Part shown: positions 51,931-61,183 of the stretch, one piece after another
How the letters are laid out: every line of letters begins with the position of its first letter
Numbering within the stretch: position 1 is the stretch's first letter
Assembly (NCBI GenBank): GCA_905234075.1
Contig: CAJOGI010000008.1
Location: 23,375 to 87,374, forward strand
DNA: 64,000 bases
Direction: 5' to 3'
From: an uncultured Synergistales bacterium
GTDB taxonomy: Bacteria; Synergistota; Synergistia; Synergistales; Aminobacteriaceae
Notes under the pieces: model-generated
The model's input: the letters and a program-made list of their open reading frames with translations, nothing else
The model's database searches: none
Told to the model about the DNA's origin: nothing
Made by a program: the position numbers and the translations under genes

Positions 51931-51948
51931 TTCTCAACACCTGCCCGA

Positions 51949-52440
<492 letters not shown>

Positions 52441-52511
52441 TTACTTCCTTTCCATAAAATAAAATATTTTGTTTCAAGAATTAGAATTTCAGCTTCGGAG
52501 TAAAATTTTAA

Positions 52512-52541
52512 CCTCCTACCTCCTACCTCCTAATTCCTAAC
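52512..52541 (-). repeat. TTAGGAGG/TAGGAGG array between ATPase subunits I and K
   Basis: On the minus strand it starts 3 bases after the subunit I stop and runs as four Shine-Dalgarno-like units. The next start codon is about 80 bases further, so here it is not the ribosome site of subunit K. Confidence 0.8.
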
Positions 52542-52544
52542 TGT

Positions 52545-54548
52545 TTACGCCTTCACGTTTACAAATTCCTGTGAGAGCGTCATCGGGGTGAACGGTTCGC
52601 CGCCACCCGAATAAAATTTACCGAAGAATTCAACATACTGAAGCCTCAACGGGTGAACGAATGAGCCCAATATATTTATCGCAATGCTGAAGAGATGTCC
52701 GCCGATAATTACGACAATAGCAATGAGCCAGCCGATATACGGAATATTAGCCGCAAGTCCGCCAAGCAAATTAATTACCATTCCGATAACTGCCGAGCCG
52801 AAGCCCAACGCTAATAATCTGCTGTAGCTCAAAATATCGCCAAGATATGACGTTGAACCGTAAAGGGCTAAAAATCCCGAAATTATTTTATTAATAATTC
52901 CTTTCTTTTCTCTTCCGGCATAAAAGAAAATTATCACTGCTCCGATAATCGCCATGAACTGACCTATCTGTGTGAAGTGAGGCGGTAACATTCCGCCAAG
53001 CCCGACACCAAATAAGCAGAGGCCGACTATAAATAAGAACCATGAAATATTGCTTCCTATTGCGTCAATAAATTCTTTGTTGCGTATTTTTTCATACGCC
53101 GCGACCAACAAACCGAACATCAAGTGAATTACGCCCAATAATAACGAAATTCCTAAGACCTGCATCGGGTTTGTCATCGGGTCAACGAGCATTAACGAAT
53201 TTTTCAAAGGTACTAAAATCGGAACAAAGCTGTCAATGAAATTTCCAAAGAAACTGCCCGAAATCACGCCGTAAATAAACGTCGAGACGGAGCAGAATAA
53301 AAACAGCCTTATAAATTCTTTAACGCCTACGGAAATTTTTTTGTATTTCTTGAAAACGTAAAGAATTAGTCCAAAAACTACGAGAGCATAACCGGCATCG
53401 CCCAAGCACATTCCGAAGAATATCCAGAAGAACGGCGCGAGCAAAGGTGTCGGGTCAATCCCTCTGTATCTCGGCGACGAGTATAACTCCGTCAAAATAT
53501 TAAACGGCCTCACTAAACTTCCGTTACTTAACAGCGACGGCGGCTCCTCGTCAGGCTCAGGGTCTGCGAGCGTTAAATCTATTTCGGGACTTATGGCCTC
53601 GATTTTTGATTTAATCTCTTCGGCTCTGTCGGCAGGCAGCCAGAATTTAGTGAGCATTGTGCTTTCAGTCTCATCGCTCTTGGCCGTTCCGTTATAGCGT
53701 CCTGCTAAACTGTTGTAATAGTCCGAGAGCTTCTGAACCGTCAGCATGTTATCGTTCGCAAGGTCAGCCATTTTCACGGCTAATAATTTTTCTGTCGCTT
53801 CAAGCTCCGTTATTGCCGCTGTGAGTTTTTCTTTCTCTTCAGCCGGAGTTCCGCTGAATGACGCAGGAATTTCAATTAAAGAAAGTCCGTTCTTCGAGCA
53901 AAGTTCTCTCACTTCAGCTTCAACAGAGCGTGAATAAAATAATACGGCGCAAACTTCCGTCGGCTTTTCTTTTTCGTTATACGGCGCAATGATTAATTCA
54001 GTGTCCTGCGCAAATTTTGAAAAGTCTCCGAGTGCCGCTTTGAGGCCGGGCAGATTTTCGGGCTTTATAGTTCCTGCAAGAGCCGTCAATGTCCGGGTGC
54101 CTTCGTTGAAAATCGAGAGGGGATAATCAAAAAACTCAAGTGAAGACAAAATCGAATAATTTAATTTTGCCTCAGAAAGTTTCAATCTGACATCTGCTGT
54201 CTCTCGTTCGACTGCGCGTGTGTCATCGCAGATTTTTTTCAAATCCGTTTTGTTCGCAAGCTCCTCAAGTTCCGTCATAGTAACTTCAGGACGTTCACCC
54301 AACATTCTGTCAAGAGCCGGGATCGGGTCAACATAATGCGGCGTTAGCGTTCTGTTCAAGTAACGGACATCAGCGAGCTTTTCTTCTATACATGAAATAA
54401 GAGCTTCAACTTCAGACGGACGCGGCTGATTTTCTTCAACTGTGCTGATAATCTGACATGCTCCTGTCTCCTGTATAGCGGCGGCTATTTGTTCGTGAAC
54501 GGATTTGTGATAATAAAGTTCCGCCTTTTTAAGCTTGGCTACTCCCAT
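52545..54548 (-). CDS. ntpI: V/A-type ATP synthase subunit I (a-type)
   Basis: 667 residues. The N-terminal cytoplasmic half (about 1-330) has collar and coiled-coil segments such as VERETADVRLKLSEAKLNYSIL. The membrane half (about 370-640) has about seven or eight helices: PFFWIFFGMCLGDAGYALVVF, LGDILSYSRLLALGFGSAVIGMVIN with the essential Arg, and a final LGSFVHPLRLQYVEFFGKFY. It forms the ion half-channels with K. Its first codons overlap the H/G-type gene by 20 bases. Confidence 0.95.
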   Translation of the reverse strand: MGVAKLKKAELYYHKSVHEQIAAAIQETGACQIISTVEENQPRPSEVEALISCIEEKLADVRYLNRTLTPHYVDPIPALDRMLGERPEVTMTELEELANKTDLKKICDDTRAVERETADVRLKLSEAKLNYSILSSLEFFDYPLSIFNEGTRTLTALAGTIKPENLPGLKAALGDFSKFAQDTELIIAPYNEKEKPTEVCAVLFYSRSVEAEVRELCSKNGLSLIEIPASFSGTPAEEKEKLTAAITELEATEKLLAVKMADLANDNMLTVQKLSDYYNSLAGRYNGTAKSDETESTMLTKFWLPADRAEEIKSKIEAISPEIDLTLADPEPDEEPPSLLSNGSLVRPFNILTELYSSPRYRGIDPTPLLAPFFWIFFGMCLGDAGYALVVFGLILYVFKKYKKISVGVKEFIRLFLFCSVSTFIYGVISGSFFGNFIDSFVPILVPLKNSLMLVDPMTNPMQVLGISLLLGVIHLMFGLLVAAYEKIRNKEFIDAIGSNISWFLFIVGLCLFGVGLGGMLPPHFTQIGQFMAIIGAVIIFFYAGREKKGIINKIISGFLALYGSTSYLGDILSYSRLLALGFGSAVIGMVINLLGGLAANIPYIGWLIAIVVIIGGHLFSIAINILGSFVHPLRLQYVEFFGKFYSGGGEPFTPMTLSQEFVNVKA

Positions 54549-54876
54549 ATTTTTTCATCACCTCTTCCGTTATGAATGAAGCCGCAGCGGGAATTTTATC
54601 CTTGTTCTTCGTGTAGAAGTCCTGAGCTTCGGACTCTCGCTTTGATATTGTCGCCTTTGCTTTCGTTTCGGCCGCCTCCTCAGCGCGTTTAATCTTGTCC
54701 CTAAATTGACGCGCCGCGCTCTGCCGTGCTTCTTTCAAAGAATTTTCCGCGTCCGCTCCTGCGCGGTTGAGCTTCTTCGCGGCATCTTCTTTGGCTTGCT
54801 GCACTGCATTAGCAGCTTGAATTTCAGTGGCTTTAATCTCGGCGATTGTGGGGTTATCCGCCATTGTCTTGCTCAC
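54529..54876 (-). CDS. V/A-type ATP synthase peripheral-stalk subunit (G/H type)
   Basis: 115 residues, almost entirely Ala/Lys/Glu coiled coil: IAEIKATEIQAANAVQQAKEDAAKKL, then RQFRDKIKRAEEAAETKAKATISKRE, and a C-terminal TKNKDKIPAAASFITEEVMKKYG. First gene of the operon and partner of subunit E in the stator. GGGAGGTGAGC precedes the ATG. Names vary (G or H); the role follows from position and composition. Confidence 0.88.
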   Translation of the reverse strand: MSKTMADNPTIAEIKATEIQAANAVQQAKEDAAKKLNRAGADAENSLKEARQSAARQFRDKIKRAEEAAETKAKATISKRESEAQDFYTKNKDKIPAAASFITEEVMKKYGSSQA

Positions 54877-54918
54877 CTCCCTTTACATATTTTTCAATTA
54901 CAGTCTGAACAAAATTAA

Positions 54919-54946
54919 ATTATAGCTAAATTTCATTTCAATTCAA
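54919..54946 (-). promoter_or_regulatory. promoter of the V-type ATPase operon
   Basis: On the minus strand TTGAAT (54941-54946) and TATAAT (54919-54924) are separated by 16 bases, 43 bases before the first ATG. Confidence 0.7.
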
Positions 54947-55009
54947 CCACACTTTTTTTAATTTTTGTGTATCATTAAGGCAGGAAAAAATGAAAGAAGG
55001 TTTTATAAA

Positions 55010-56242
55010 ATGACAACAGCATCCGCAATTTTAAGAGCGTGGGAGGAGGGGACTGCGGTCTTTAACACGACGGGCTATTCTTTTTTTAAGATCGAGGCTC
55101 ACGTAGTCTGCACGCTTGTTTTAATTATATTATTTAATTATCAGCTTCACTCGTCGGACCAGACCGAGCCGAGAATAGCATGGTTTCGTCTAGTGTTCGT
55201 TCAGATTTTATATTGCATATCGGGAATAGTCAGAGTACTCGTTGACATTAACATTATACCGAAGTCGCCGCTGTCTCAATATTTAGGGAGCGCGGTAAAT
55301 TTCGGCCTGTTCGTCTGTATCTGCTGGCTTTTATTCGTTTACGTCGAACTTTATCAAAAATCAACGCTCATGAACTCGTTAAAAAATAAAATTTTAGCCG
55401 TAAGCCCGTTAATTTTTACGGTCATAATGTTAATTATTATACCGTTCACGAGTTTACACTCTGAAGTTGCGGACGAGATTATGAGCTCAGGGAAATTTTT
55501 TATTTTCATGTTCTTAATGAATTTAATTTATCCGCTTGCCTCGCTGATACTTTCAATCATGAGGCGAAGAAAAATGACGAAGTACGAGCGCGGGACTATA
55601 CCAGTTACGGCGATTTATTATCCGGCAATTTTTTTAGTCTGCGGACCTTTGCAGGCTTTTAACTGGCGCGTGCCTTTTCTGTGCTACGCGATATTAGTCG
55701 CTGACATTTTCGTATATATTAATTATGCTGACAGCCTCATCTCTGTTGATCCGCTGACAAAAATTTCAAACAGAAACGGCCTTGTTCAGTTCCTGACTCA
55801 TAAACTCATCGATGAAAATGAAAATCCTGAAGACCTTTATTTATTTGCTATAGACGTGAACGACTTGAACTCGGTCAATACGCTCTATGGACGTTCAGAA
55901 GGCGACAGGGTATTAATTTTAATGGCTGATGCCCTGCAAAAATTCAAAGACGAAGAACATGACTGCTATATAGCAAGATATTTCGGCGACGAATTTATGA
56001 TCGTGGCAAATATTCAGGATAATGACGAGTTTGAATTATTTATTGAGCATATCAGAAATTATATTAATAATATGGCAATGTCGGAAAATCTTGCCTACCG
56101 CCTGCGCGTCAATATAGGCTGGGCAAAATATGAAAAATACAGCCGCACTGAAACTATTTCGGGCCTCATCGAGGAAGCCGACAAAATATTAAACGAGAAA
56201 AAAGAGCAGAGAAAATTTCAGACTATCTGGAAAAATAATTAA
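55010..56242 (+). CDS. membrane-bound GGDEF-domain protein with FGDEF signature
   Basis: 410 residues from ATG 55010 after AGAAGG; a 15-codon extension upstream is rejected. Six or seven membrane helices span about 25-240. The GGDEF domain occupies about 242-405: DPLTKISNRNGLVQFL, FAIDVNDLNSVNTLYGRSEGDRVL, and at 325-329 FGDEF in ARYFGDEFMIVA, where the first Gly of GGDEF is Phe. Catalysis of c-di-GMP synthesis is thus uncertain; it may bind nucleotide as a sensor. No RxxD inhibitory site is evident five residues before the motif. Confidence 0.87.
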   Translation: MTTASAILRAWEEGTAVFNTTGYSFFKIEAHVVCTLVLIILFNYQLHSSDQTEPRIAWFRLVFVQILYCISGIVRVLVDINIIPKSPLSQYLGSAVNFGLFVCICWLLFVYVELYQKSTLMNSLKNKILAVSPLIFTVIMLIIIPFTSLHSEVADEIMSSGKFFIFMFLMNLIYPLASLILSIMRRRKMTKYERGTIPVTAIYYPAIFLVCGPLQAFNWRVPFLCYAILVADIFVYINYADSLISVDPLTKISNRNGLVQFLTHKLIDENENPEDLYLFAIDVNDLNSVNTLYGRSEGDRVLILMADALQKFKDEEHDCYIARYFGDEFMIVANIQDNDEFELFIEHIRNYINNMAMSENLAYRLRVNIGWAKYEKYSRTETISGLIEEADKILNEKKEQRKFQTIWKNN

Positions 56243-56254
56243 AGTTAAAAAAAA

Positions 56255-56297
56255 TTTAGGAGTTAGGAAAAAATAATTTCCACTCCTAAAATTTTTT
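56255..56297. terminator. bidirectional terminator built from the TAGGAGT repeat
   Basis: TTTAGGAGT (56255-56263) and ACTCCTAAA (56282-56290) pair, and inner GGAAA/TTTCC extends the stem. T-runs flank both sides (ATTTTTT on the plus strand, AATTTTTTTT on the minus). It serves the convergent GGDEF and aminotransferase genes and covers the latter's stop codon. Confidence 0.8.
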
Positions 56298-57437
56298 GCA
56301 GAAATTTTCCATTTTATCCATAGATTTCATTAAATCTTCCATTGAAAGAGTGCAGGCGATCCTTATATAGCCCTCGCCGGACTGGCCGAACGCATTGCCG
56401 GGCACCACCGCGACTTTCGCATCATTGAGAAGCTGCCATGTAAACTCCTCGCTCGTTAATCCCGTTCCAGAAATGTCAGGGAAAAGATAAAAAGCTCCTT
56501 CGGCCGGGTGGCATTTCACGCCCTTCATAGAATTTAACCGGGCCTCTACGGCTTTCATTCTTTCGCCGAAAATTTTTGCGCGGGCCTTAACTTTTTCGTC
56601 CTGAGTGTTCATTGCGTAAGCTGCGGCCTTTTGTGAGAGAGTATTCACTCCATAAGTCTGATGAGACGACAACACGCACATAGTATTAATTACGTTCTTG
56701 GGCGCGAAAACATAGCCGATTCTCCAGCCGGTCATGCAATGGCTCTTTGAAACTCCAGAGGCCAAGAGTGTGCGTTCTTTCATTCCGGGAATGTTAGCGA
56801 AGCAGACGTGTTCGCCCTTAAAAATCATCGACTCGTAAATTTCATCGCTCAATACGAACATATTTTTTTCTTCGACGAATTTCGCAATCTCTTCGAGCTG
56901 TTTTAATGACGCGACACGCCCCGAAGGGTTGTCGGGATAATTTAATATTATTCCCCTTGTTTTAGGTGTCCACGCCGCACGAAGTTCATCAATCGTGGGA
57001 GCAAAATTATTTTCTTCGCGTGTCTTTATTGCAACAGGGACTCCGCCCGTGCCGCGTATCTGTGCCTCGTAGGGAGTGAAGTAAGGTTCAATCAGCATGA
57101 CTTCATCGCCGGGATTTAATAAAGCTCCGAACGCAAGCCAAGGAATGTGGAGACCGCCGACAGAGATATAAACTTCATCGGGATCTGCTTTGAAGCCGTG
57201 ATGCCGTTCCCAGTAAGCGCAGGCAGCCTCGCGGACCTCTAAAAATCCTTGAAGCGGCGGATAATGAGTGAAGCCCTCTTTGGCAAATTTCGCGGCCTCG
57301 TCAACAATGTCGGGCTCGGTCGCAAAATCGGGCTCGCCTATGCTGAGATTTAATACGCCCTGCATTTTCTCGATGGCCTGAAAGACGCGAATCATTCCCG
57401 ACGGTTTCTGCACGCTGAATTTTTTTGCAAGTTCCAT
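56286..57437 (-). CDS. class I/II pyridoxal-phosphate aminotransferase
   Basis: 383 residues. Class I fold: LSIGEPDFATEPD near the N-terminus, GGLHIPWLAFGALL, NYPDNPSGRVASLKQLEEI, DEIYESMIF, and the PLP lysine Lys231 in SGVSKSHCMTGWRIGY; C-terminal Arg in YIRIACTLS. It most resembles aspartate/aromatic-type aminotransferases, but the amino acid is not certain. Fits amino-acid fermentation. The single gene is divergent from the aldolase. Confidence 0.9.
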   Translation of the reverse strand: MELAKKFSVQKPSGMIRVFQAIEKMQGVLNLSIGEPDFATEPDIVDEAAKFAKEGFTHYPPLQGFLEVREAACAYWERHHGFKADPDEVYISVGGLHIPWLAFGALLNPGDEVMLIEPYFTPYEAQIRGTGGVPVAIKTREENNFAPTIDELRAAWTPKTRGIILNYPDNPSGRVASLKQLEEIAKFVEEKNMFVLSDEIYESMIFKGEHVCFANIPGMKERTLLASGVSKSHCMTGWRIGYVFAPKNVINTMCVLSSHQTYGVNTLSQKAAAYAMNTQDEKVKARAKIFGERMKAVEARLNSMKGVKCHPAEGAFYLFPDISGTGLTSEEFTWQLLNDAKVAVVPGNAFGQSGEGYIRIACTLSMEDLMKSMDKMENFCKKF

Positions 57438-57493
57438 GAAAATTTTTACACTTCCTCAAAAAAATTTTTTTGAGAATAATAACATAGGAGTTA

Positions 57494-57499
57494 TATAAT
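57494..57499 (+). promoter_or_regulatory. -10 element for the aldolase gene
   Basis: TATAAT, 38 bases before the ATG at 57538, in the 100-base gap with the aminotransferase gene. Confidence 0.45.
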
Positions 57500-57537
57500 A
57501 TTCCGGCATTAAAAAATTTTAAGGAGATGTATTTTTC

Positions 57538-58614
57538 ATGGAATTTGGAAAAATCGAAGCATTACTCGGAAAAGAAGCCGAGAGTCTTTTGACGCACAAG
57601 TGTGAAACAATTTCAAAAGATATGCTCTCATTGCCCGGCCCTGACTTCGTTGACCGCGTAATGTGCATGTCCGACCGTCCTATACCTGTTATGCGTGCAA
57701 TGCAGACGCTTCTCAGTCATGGCAGGCTTGCCAACACGGGCTATATTTCAATTCTTCCCGTCGATCAGGGAATTGAACACTCCGCAGGCGCGTCCTTCGG
57801 GCCCAATCCGATTTACTTTGACCCGGAAAATATTATCAAGCTCGCTATGGAAGCAGGCTGCAACGCCGTCGCAACCACGCTCGGAGTTCTAGGCGCAACC
57901 GCAAGAAAATACGCGCATAAAATCCCGTTCGTTCTCAAGCTGAATCACAATGAGCTTTTAACATATCCCAATCAGTTCGATCAGGTTTTATTCGCGTCCG
58001 TCGAGCAGGCTTATAATCTCGGAGCCGTCGCGGTAGGTGCCACGATTTATTTCGGAAGCCCGGAGTCAACAAGACAAATTCAGGAAATTTCAAGAGCTTT
58101 CCATATCGCTCATCAAATGGGAATGGCAACTATTTTATGGTGCTATCTCAGAAATTCCGCGTTCAAAATTAAAAAGGACGATGTTGTTACGGATTATCAC
58201 GCCTCCGCAGACTTGACGGGACAGGCCAACCACTTGGGCGTTACGATTGAAGCCGACATCATCAAACAGAAACTTCCGGAAAATAACGGCGGCTACCTCG
58301 CAATGGGCAAGGGCTACGGCAAGACCTCAAAGGAAATGTACAGCAAACTCACGAGCGAGCACCCGATCGATTTAGCACGCTATCAGGTTGCTAACTGCTA
58401 CATGGGAAGAGCCGGCCTCATTAATTCGGGCGGTGCTTCAGGAGGCGCAAGCGACTTGAGCGAGGCTGTCCGCACGGCAGTCGTAAACAAGAGAGCGGGC
58501 GGAATGGGACTCATACTTGGCCGCAAAGCTTTCCAGCGTCCTATGGCAGAAGGCGTGGAAATTATTAACGCCGTCCAAGATGTTTATCTCTGCAAAGAAA
58601 TAACTGTTGCATAG
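57538..58614 (+). CDS. fbaB: class I fructose-bisphosphate aldolase, FbaB (DhnA) type
   Basis: 358 residues that align with E. coli FbaB throughout: [58 protein letters not shown], and the Schiff-base lysine Lys243 in [15 protein letters not shown], ending [28 protein letters not shown]. It cleaves or forms fructose 1,6-bisphosphate; with yvcK it fits gluconeogenesis in a peptide-fermenting cell. TTAAGGAGATG is the ribosome site; a terminator follows. Confidence 0.96.
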   Translation: MEFGKIEALLGKEAESLLTHKCETISKDMLSLPGPDFVDRVMCMSDRPIPVMRAMQTLLSHGRLANTGYISILPVDQGIEHSAGASFGPNPIYFDPENIIKLAMEAGCNAVATTLGVLGATARKYAHKIPFVLKLNHNELLTYPNQFDQVLFASVEQAYNLGAVAVGATIYFGSPESTRQIQEISRAFHIAHQMGMATILWCYLRNSAFKIKKDDVVTDYHASADLTGQANHLGVTIEADIIKQKLPENNGGYLAMGKGYGKTSKEMYSKLTSEHPIDLARYQVANCYMGRAGLINSGGASGGASDLSEAVRTAVVNKRAGGMGLILGRKAFQRPMAEGVEIINAVQDVYLCKEITVA

Positions 58615-58642
58615 AAAAATTTTTGTGCTATTATAAAAAGTT

Positions 58643-58678
58643 AATCAGTCCTAGAAATTTTCCGGGACTGATTTTTTT
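58643..58678 (+). terminator. terminator of fbaB
   Basis: AATCAGTCC (58643-58651) and GGACTGATT (58665-58673) form nine pairs, followed by TTTTTT. Repeat copy A starts directly after it. Confidence 0.88.
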
Positions 58679-58680
58679 GC

Positions 58681-58775
58681 AACTACATTTACACCTACAA
58701 AAATTTCAAAAATTTTTCGCCCTCATAAAAATTTACGGAGCAAATAAAAAAATTAGGAATCAAAATTTTTTTTGA
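58681..58775 (+). repeat. intergenic repeat family member, copy A (about 95 bp)
   Basis: Starts AACTACATTTACACCTACAA, continues through A/T-rich stems and AAATTTACGGAGCAAATAAA to ATTAGGAATCAAAATTT. It matches 38711-38806 in reverse orientation and likewise follows a terminator T-run. Confidence 0.75.
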
Positions 58776-58784
58776 AAATATTTT

Positions 58785-60038
58785 TTAGAACGTGAGATAA
58801 AAAATTTCGTCGAGGGTCATCGGTTTTCCGAAGAAATAACCCTGCGCCTTGTCAAAGCCGATTGAAGTCAAATATTTGAGCTGTTCGGCGGTCTCTACTC
58901 CTTCAGCCAGTGCCTTCATGCCCATGAGACGCGCCATAGATAAGTTCGCGCTGATTATGTATTTTGCTTTCTCTGATTTTTTTATGTCGAAGCCGTGCAG
59001 AAATTTCATGTCAAATTTAATCGTGTCAAAATTATAATCCTTCAGGACGTTCAAAGAAGAATAGCCGGAGCCGAAGTCGTCCATCCAGACTTCATAGCCC
59101 AGTGCGCGGAATTTTTCAATGCCGAGATTTAATACTGTCATGTCCTCGTCATTAATGCTCTCTGTTATTTCGATGTTAAGCATGTTTCGCGGAATGTCGT
59201 TGAATATCACTGTGCGCTCAACTTCCCCGATGATGTCGCATAATTCAAAGTCAAGCCGTGAAATATTTATTGATATAGGAATGACGGACAAGCCCTTTTC
59301 ACGCCGCGCCCTGTAATCATCACATACTTTTCTCATCGCAAATATGTCCAGCTTGTGAATTTCGCGGTACTGCTCAAGCGTCGGAATAAACTTGCCCGGC
59401 GAAATCGTACCGATTACAGGGTCATTCCAGCGTGCTAAGGCTTCGGCCTCGCAGATTTTTTTCTTCGATAAATCGACAATAGGCTGATATAAAATTCCGA
59501 TGTATTTTAATTTCAGCGCACTCTCAAAATTATCAAGTATATACTGCTGTAAACTTAACTCTTCGCTCATTTTTTCGTGGAACATGCAGGAGCTGACGCT
59601 GTGATTTTTTTTGATATTGTCGCAAGCAAGTTTCGCCCTGTCGCAAGAAGTCCTGATGTCCTCGTGTTCTGACGGGAAATATATTCCTGCGCGAAATCTC
59701 AACGTAACATTCTCGTGAAGCGTGTATAAATACTCCTGCACCGTGTCAATTTTTATTTCAACAGTCGTCCAGTCCGTTAAAATTACGAAGTTGTCATCTG
59801 AAAAGCGTGCTATTAAATTATTTTTATACTCGTCCGGCGAAAAAATTGAACGCAGAATGACGGCGATCTCTCTCAAAATTTCATCGCCCTTCTCAAAACC
59901 GAAACGGTTATTGAACATCGCAAAGTTGTCAAGATTAAACCAGACTACGGCGAGCCCGTTCTCTCCTGACTGAACTATCCGGCTTGAGCGTTCAAGAAAA
60001 GCATTCCGGCTTAGGAGGCCGGTCAGCGTGTCGAACAT
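58785..60038 (-). CDS. GGDEF-EAL protein, probable c-di-GMP phosphodiesterase
   Basis: 417 residues, soluble. A GGDEF domain (about 1-160) with SDDNF at 80-84 where GGDEF should be, so the cyclase is most likely inactive. An EAL domain (about 165-417) with all expected catalytic residues: EAL at 199-201 (EAEALARW), SINIS, IEITES, MDDFGSGYSS, TIKFDMKF, LAEGVETAEQ and QGYFFGKP. It should degrade c-di-GMP, perhaps regulated by nucleotide binding to the degenerate domain. Starts 4 bases after the PPC-domain gene, so they are co-transcribed. The ATG has no obvious ribosome site. Confidence 0.9.
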   Translation of the reverse strand: MFDTLTGLLSRNAFLERSSRIVQSGENGLAVVWFNLDNFAMFNNRFGFEKGDEILREIAVILRSIFSPDEYKNNLIARFSDDNFVILTDWTTVEIKIDTVQEYLYTLHENVTLRFRAGIYFPSEHEDIRTSCDRAKLACDNIKKNHSVSSCMFHEKMSEELSLQQYILDNFESALKLKYIGILYQPIVDLSKKKICEAEALARWNDPVIGTISPGKFIPTLEQYREIHKLDIFAMRKVCDDYRARREKGLSVIPISINISRLDFELCDIIGEVERTVIFNDIPRNMLNIEITESINDEDMTVLNLGIEKFRALGYEVWMDDFGSGYSSLNVLKDYNFDTIKFDMKFLHGFDIKKSEKAKYIISANLSMARLMGMKALAEGVETAEQLKYLTSIGFDKAQGYFFGKPMTLDEIFYLTF

Positions 60039-60042
60039 AAAG

Positions 60043-60486
60043 CTAGTTTAGAAATTCAAAAAGATTTAAGCCGACTTCTTCGTTAAATTTTCTTTCGACC
60101 GCGAAACCGTTTGAACTTCCCTCCGAAATATCGTGGACAATCATTTCGCACGTGGCACTTACGACGGCGCGGGACAAATGCCCTCCAAAGACCTGACCTT
60201 TAACATCGGCCGCGCTCATGTGAATGTGTAAATAGATCTTGCCTTCTTTAGTCGTTACAGTTCCCCAGAAGCTGGTGATTTCGGCAGGGAATTTGAAATT
60301 ATTTTTGTGATATTTTTTTTGGGCGACATCGAACAAACCGACTTCAAAATCATCAACTGCTCCGAGTGCTTTTACTTCGGCGAGCGTAATTTTTTCGTCC
60401 GCGCATAATTTTTCGAGCGAACTCATAATTTCTTCGCCCCTGTCGATACGCACGAAGTAGATATTATTGAAACGTCTGAACTGCAT
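60043..60486 (-). CDS. PPC/DUF296-domain protein
   Basis: 147 residues, a single PPC (DUF296) domain: NIYFVRIDRGEEIMSSLEKLCADE, AEVKALGAVDDFEVGLFD, and the probable metal site IYLHIHMSAADVKGQVFGGHL with three His. Bacterial members form trimers, and some bind DNA in plants via a fused AT-hook; the bacterial role is unclear. GGAGAAAAAT is the ribosome site. It forms an operon with the GGDEF-EAL protein, which hints at a regulatory or nucleotide-linked role (inference). Confidence 0.85.
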   Translation of the reverse strand: MQFRRFNNIYFVRIDRGEEIMSSLEKLCADEKITLAEVKALGAVDDFEVGLFDVAQKKYHKNNFKFPAEITSFWGTVTTKEGKIYLHIHMSAADVKGQVFGGHLSRAVVSATCEMIVHDISEGSSNGFAVERKFNEEVGLNLFEFLN

Positions 60487-60570
60487 TTTTATTTTTCTCC
60501 TTTAATTTTTTTCACATTATAGCAAGAAAGGCACGAACTTTGCGATGCTTTGACGGAAAAATTTTGCCTC

Positions 60571-60601
60571 TTGACAAATTTTCGGGGGTAAGTGTTATAA
60601 T
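60571..60601 (+). promoter_or_regulatory. promoter 1 upstream of the giant secreted protein
   Basis: TTGACA (60571-60576) and TATAAT (60596-60601) are both perfect hexamers, with a 19-base spacer containing CGGGGGTA. Confidence 0.65.
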
Positions 60602-60751
60602 CTCGGCAAGTCCAAAGAAATTTTTTTAGTAAAAATTTTTAAGTAAAAATCCTGAAAACCTCGAAAATTTTGAAATTCGTATAAACATTGATGAAATCTA
60701 GGAATTAAAAAAAATCTAAAAATTAGAAAAGAAGGAAAACGGTTGCAAATG

Positions 60752-60781
60752 TTGACATTACGCTGTATTTGGGGGTACAAT
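60752..60781 (+). promoter_or_regulatory. promoter 2 upstream of the giant secreted protein
   Basis: TTGACA (60752-60757) and TACAAT (60776-60781), spacer 18 bases containing GGGGGTA as in promoter 1. It would give a leader of about 395 nt. Confidence 0.7.
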
Positions 60782-61183
60782 GCGCCCAACGCCCAACGAT
60801 AAGTCTGTCTAAAATTCAGGGCTTACGCAACTGTTCTATAAATTTTTATTATACCACACTAAAATTTTTTCAAGCAATACTTTTTTCTTTTTCGGCCGTG
60901 TATATAAATGAGCCGACTCGTTTCGGAGGGAAATCCGCGTCCTTCGGGAATGTTCGTGCTTTTTTATATAAATGTAAAGTACATTACGCTTTCAAAGTTA
61001 TAAAATTTCCTTGCGCTTTTTGCTGCTCATCTGTCGGGAAAATCAACGGCGGCGATCGACCGCTTCAGTCGCTGCTGCGCTGATTACGGGTGGGCGCAAT
61101 GACGCAAGGTGTTTTTCATAGCTATGGAGACGCTATGTACCTTCAAAAAAATTTAATTCTTTGAAAGGAGTTTTTATTTTATC
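60782..61183 (+). other. long untranslated leader with structured RNA candidate
   Basis: No convincing reading frame. CAGGGCTTACGCAACTG at 60820-60836 resembles an insertion-sequence end. AATGTA-AAG-TACATT near 60971 is a compact palindrome. CCTTGCG (61011-61017) pairs with CGCAAGG (61104-61110) and encloses a GC-rich block (GGCGGCGATCGACCG, then AGTCGCTGCTGCGC) quite unlike its AT-rich surroundings. CATAGC/GCTATG form a hairpin at about 61118-61138. GAAAGGAG at 61163-61170 is the ribosome site. The stretch 60487-60781 before it holds only the two promoters and AT-rich sequence. Confidence 0.5.

Noticed and set aside
61005..61145. c-di-GMP (GEMM) riboswitch in the leader
   Set aside because: The conserved GEMM core segments are not present.
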